Shown here in pieces: positions 6,105 through 7,023 of a stretch of DNA of 7,023 nucleotides. A program made the position numbers and the translations under genes. How positions within the stretch are numbered: position 1 is the stretch's first letter; each line of letters begins with the position of its first letter. Origin of the DNA: Hydrogenovibrio sp. UBA654. GTDB taxonomy: Bacteria; Pseudomonadota; Gammaproteobacteria; Thiomicrospirales; Thiomicrospiraceae. The notes under the pieces are model-generated. The model saw nothing but the letters and a program-made list of their open reading frames with translations, made no database searches and was not told where the DNA came from. The DNA is taken from assembly GCA_002299585.1 (NCBI GenBank), contig DBOE01000012.1, positions 1-7,023 on the forward strand, read 5' to 3'.

Positions 6105-6680
6105 ATGATTTTTTTAAAACCTCTACCAATGATAATGACATGGTTGCGTGTTATTTTAATTCCCGTATTTTTGATTTTATATTATTCCCCAATAGAAGAA
6201 GCACGATTTTGGGCAGGTTTAGTCTTTATGATAGCTGCTATTACTGATTGGTTAGATGGATACCTTGCTCGACTACTAAAAGTAGATAGTAAGCTAGGCG
6301 CTTTTTTAGATCCCGTAGCTGATAAACTAATAGTTGTTGCAGCTTTAATAGTAGTAGCGGTAGAATACCAATATTTTTGGGTAACAATTTGTGCGATATT
6401 AATAATGATGCGAGAAATCAGCATTTCTGCTTTACGCGAATGGATGGCAGAGCATAATGCCCGTGATCTTGTTTCTGTATCACAACTTGGCAAGATAAAA
6501 ACTGCATCACAATTAGCCGCTTTAACATGGTTATTATACGGTGGTGAATTATGGGGGGTTAATTGGGGAGAATTAGGATTTATTATGTTATATTTTGCCA
6601 CAATATTGACAGTTATTACTTGGGTACAATATACAAAAGAAGCAATCCCTATAATTTTAGAAACATCTGAAATAAAATAA
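6105..6680 (+). CDS. pgsA: CDP-diacylglycerol-glycerol-3-phosphate 3-phosphatidyltransferase (PGP synthase)
   Basis: This inner-membrane enzyme makes phosphatidylglycerophosphate from CDP-diacylglycerol and glycerol 3-phosphate, the committed step to phosphatidylglycerol and cardiolipin. The 191-residue product carries the complete CDP-alcohol phosphatidyltransferase motif D-G-x2-A-R-x8-G-x3-D-x3-D at 51-73 (D51, G52, A55, R56, G65, D69, D73), with D48 just before it. Several hydrophobic segments are visible (about 12-28, 34-48, 72-86, 90-101, 133-144 and 156-173). REISISALREWMAE at 103-116 matches the E. coli sequence I remember. Length is close to E. coli PgsA (182). The ATG at 6105 fits the family start; no clear Shine-Dalgarno sequence is present. 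It follows uvrC by 46 bp, as in many gammaproteobacteria, and precedes the tRNA cluster. An essential gene in most bacteria. Confidence 0.95.
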   Translation: MIFLKPLPMIMTWLRVILIPVFLILYYSPIEEARFWAGLVFMIAAITDWLDGYLARLLKVDSKLGAFLDPVADKLIVVAALIVVAVEYQYFWVTICAILIMMREISISALREWMAEHNARDLVSVSQLGKIKTASQLAALTWLLYGGELWGVNWGELGFIMLYFATILTVITWVQYTKEAIPIILETSEIK

Positions 6681-6689
6681 AATAAAGGC

Positions 6690-6724
6690 TTGTAATTTAT
6701 TGGTGACAGCCTATAATACGCCCC
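6690..6724 (+). promoter_or_regulatory. tRNA cluster promoter with GC-rich discriminator
   Basis: TTGTAA at 6690-6695 and a perfect TATAAT at 6712-6717 are 16 bp apart, followed by the discriminator ACGCCCC at 6718-6724. A GC-rich discriminator at a stable-RNA promoter is the known signature of control by ppGpp (stringent response). The tRNA-Gly starts at 6735, leaving a leader of about 10 nt. GGCT (6687-6690) and AGCC (6708-6711) flank the spacer as a short inverted repeat of unknown meaning. Confidence 0.7.
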
Positions 6725-6734
6725 TATTATGAAA

Positions 6735-6809
6735 GCGGGAATAGCTCAGCGGTAGAGCACAACCTTGCCAAGGTTGGGGTCGCGAGTTCGATCCTCGTTT
6801 CCCGCTCCA
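6735..6809 (+). tRNA. glyW: tRNA-Gly, anticodon GCC
   Basis: The 75-nt gene folds as a complete cloverleaf. The acceptor GCGGGAA pairs with TTCCCGC, the anticodon arm is CAACC/GGTTG with loop TTGCCAA (anticodon GCC at 6767-6769), the T arm is GCGAG/CTCGT with TTCGATC, and CCA is encoded at 6807-6809. It nearly matches E. coli glyW and is the first gene of the cluster. It decodes GGC and GGU. The symbol is the E. coli name by synteny. Confidence 0.98.
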
Positions 6810-6829
6810 GTTTTAGCTGACAAAACTGG
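6807..6829 (+). other. Hairpin joining the tRNA-Gly 3' end and the tRNA-Cys 5' end
   Basis: CCAGTTTT (6807-6814) and AAAACTGG (6822-6829) are perfect inverted repeats of 8 bp around a 7-nt loop. The left arm contains the CCA tail of tRNA-Gly and the right arm the first two bases of tRNA-Cys. It is in the right place to present both processing sites to RNase E/RNase P, or to compete with the acceptor stems. Pairing is read directly; the role is inference. Confidence 0.55.
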
Positions 6830-6901
6830 TGGAATAGCAAAGTGGCTATGCAGTGGATTGCAAATCCATCTACCTCGGTTCGACTCCGGGTTCCACCTCC
6901 A
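6828..6901 (+). tRNA. cysT: tRNA-Cys, anticodon GCA
   Basis: The 74-nt gene forms a full cloverleaf. The acceptor GGTGGAA pairs with TTCCACC, the anticodon loop is TTGCAAA (GCA at 6860-6862), the T arm is CTCGG/CCGGG with loop TTCGACT, the discriminator base is T, and CCA is encoded. The loop and T-arm sequences match E. coli cysT while the acceptor differs. It lies 18 nt after tRNA-Gly. The symbol is the E. coli name by synteny. Confidence 0.98.
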
Positions 6902-6924
6902 CTTTTGTAATGATAATCTATACT

Positions 6925-6956
6925 CTATTATTTGTAATAGGACACCTGCCCAGGTG
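6925..6956 (+). other. Two short hairpins in the tRNA-Cys/tRNA-Leu spacer
   Basis: CTATTA (6925-6930) and TAATAG (6935-6940) form a perfect 6-bp stem with a TTTG loop. Directly after it, CACCT (6943-6947) pairs with AGGTG (6952-6956) around GCCC, so the leader pairs with the acceptor 5' strand of tRNA-Leu. Both sit where the precursor must be cut. The roles are inferred. Confidence 0.4.
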
Positions 6957-7023
6957 GCGAAATTGGTAGACGCAGGGGACTTAAAATCCCCCGGTAGCAA
7001 TACTGTGCCGGTTCGACTCCGGC
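6948..7023 (+). tRNA. leuZ: tRNA-Leu, anticodon TAA, 3' end outside the window
   Basis: The gene starts with GCCCAGG and has a D arm with AATTGGTAGA, the anticodon stem GGGGA/TCCCC with loop CTTAAAA (TAA at 6982-6984), a long class II variable arm (GGTA-GCAA-TACT) and a complete T arm ending at 7023. The acceptor 3' strand and CCA are beyond the window. This is the third tRNA of the cluster, matching E. coli leuZ by position and anticodon. It reads UUA and UUG, common leucine codons in AT-rich genes. Confidence 0.96.

Noticed and set aside
6182..6601. Minus-strand 139-codon ORF.
   Set aside because: Antisense shadow of pgsA, whose frame has an intact family motif; no recognisable domain in the shadow.
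6919..6924. TATACT as a -10 box for a separate tRNA-Leu promoter.
   Set aside because: No -35 at suitable distance; the nearest TTGTAA (6905-6910) is only 8 bp away.
6746..7000. Minus-strand 84-codon ORF containing GNEDRTRDPNLGKVV and WNPESNRG.
   Set aside because: It is antisense to the three tRNAs. Such tRNA-derived peptides are a well-known source of false hypothetical proteins.
1..7023. Search for CRISPR arrays, toxin-antitoxin pairs, phage genes, transposases and riboswitches.
   Set aside because: No spaced direct repeats, no transposase or phage coding sequence, and no conserved riboswitch core were recognised; all coding space is assigned to housekeeping genes.

Overview
The window is an AT-rich bacterial chromosome segment, most likely from a gammaproteobacterium. 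The best clue is the order uvrC, pgsA, tRNA-Gly(GCC), tRNA-Cys(GCA), tRNA-Leu(UAA), which is the E. coli uvrC-pgsA-glyW-cysT-leuZ order and is also seen in pseudomonads. From memory, ArgF resembles the anabolic ornithine carbamoyltransferase of Pseudomonas closely. A low-GC relative of the pseudomonads, for example an insect-associated lineage such as Entomomonas, would fit, but this taxonomic guess is weak. All genes look like housekeeping genes. I see no phage, CRISPR array, toxin system or insertion-sequence transposase.

Layout. Bases 1-164 hold no complete gene. Instead they form an imperfect palindrome of about 165 bp with ends TTAAGGAG...CTCCTTAA and a perfect 14-bp palindrome at its centre. 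On the minus strand follow argF (165-1061) and argD (1066-2226), 4 bp apart and transcribed argD then argF; together they supply two steps of arginine synthesis. A 169-bp gap (2227-2395) carries a weak candidate argD promoter, a T-tract terminator candidate, and what looks like a diverged partial copy of the left-end repeat. Next, on the minus strand, come a CvfB-type S1-domain RNA-binding protein (2396-3232) and a membrane-anchored S49 (SppA-type) protease (3244-4170), 11 bp apart and transcribed protease first.

A 52-bp divergent spacer separates these from the plus-strand genes uvrC (4223-6058; nucleotide excision repair endonuclease) and pgsA (6105-6680; phosphatidylglycerophosphate synthase). 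After pgsA there is a stable-RNA-type promoter with a GC-rich discriminator and then the three-tRNA cluster. The tRNA-Leu is cut by the window end.

The main non-routine signal is the long palindrome and its relative downstream of the cvfB-like gene. Where the flanking genes are visible, its TTAAGGAG terminus forms the stop codon of the neighbour (argF and the cvfB-like gene), leaving a Shine-Dalgarno-like sequence with no usable start behind it. This looks like a small dispersed palindromic element of the MITE/REP type. Secondary signals are inverted repeats that pair tRNA leaders with the 5' ends of tRNA-Cys and tRNA-Leu, 8-base G/C homopolymers inside argD and uvrC, and the absence of a gacA/uvrY regulator immediately upstream of uvrC.
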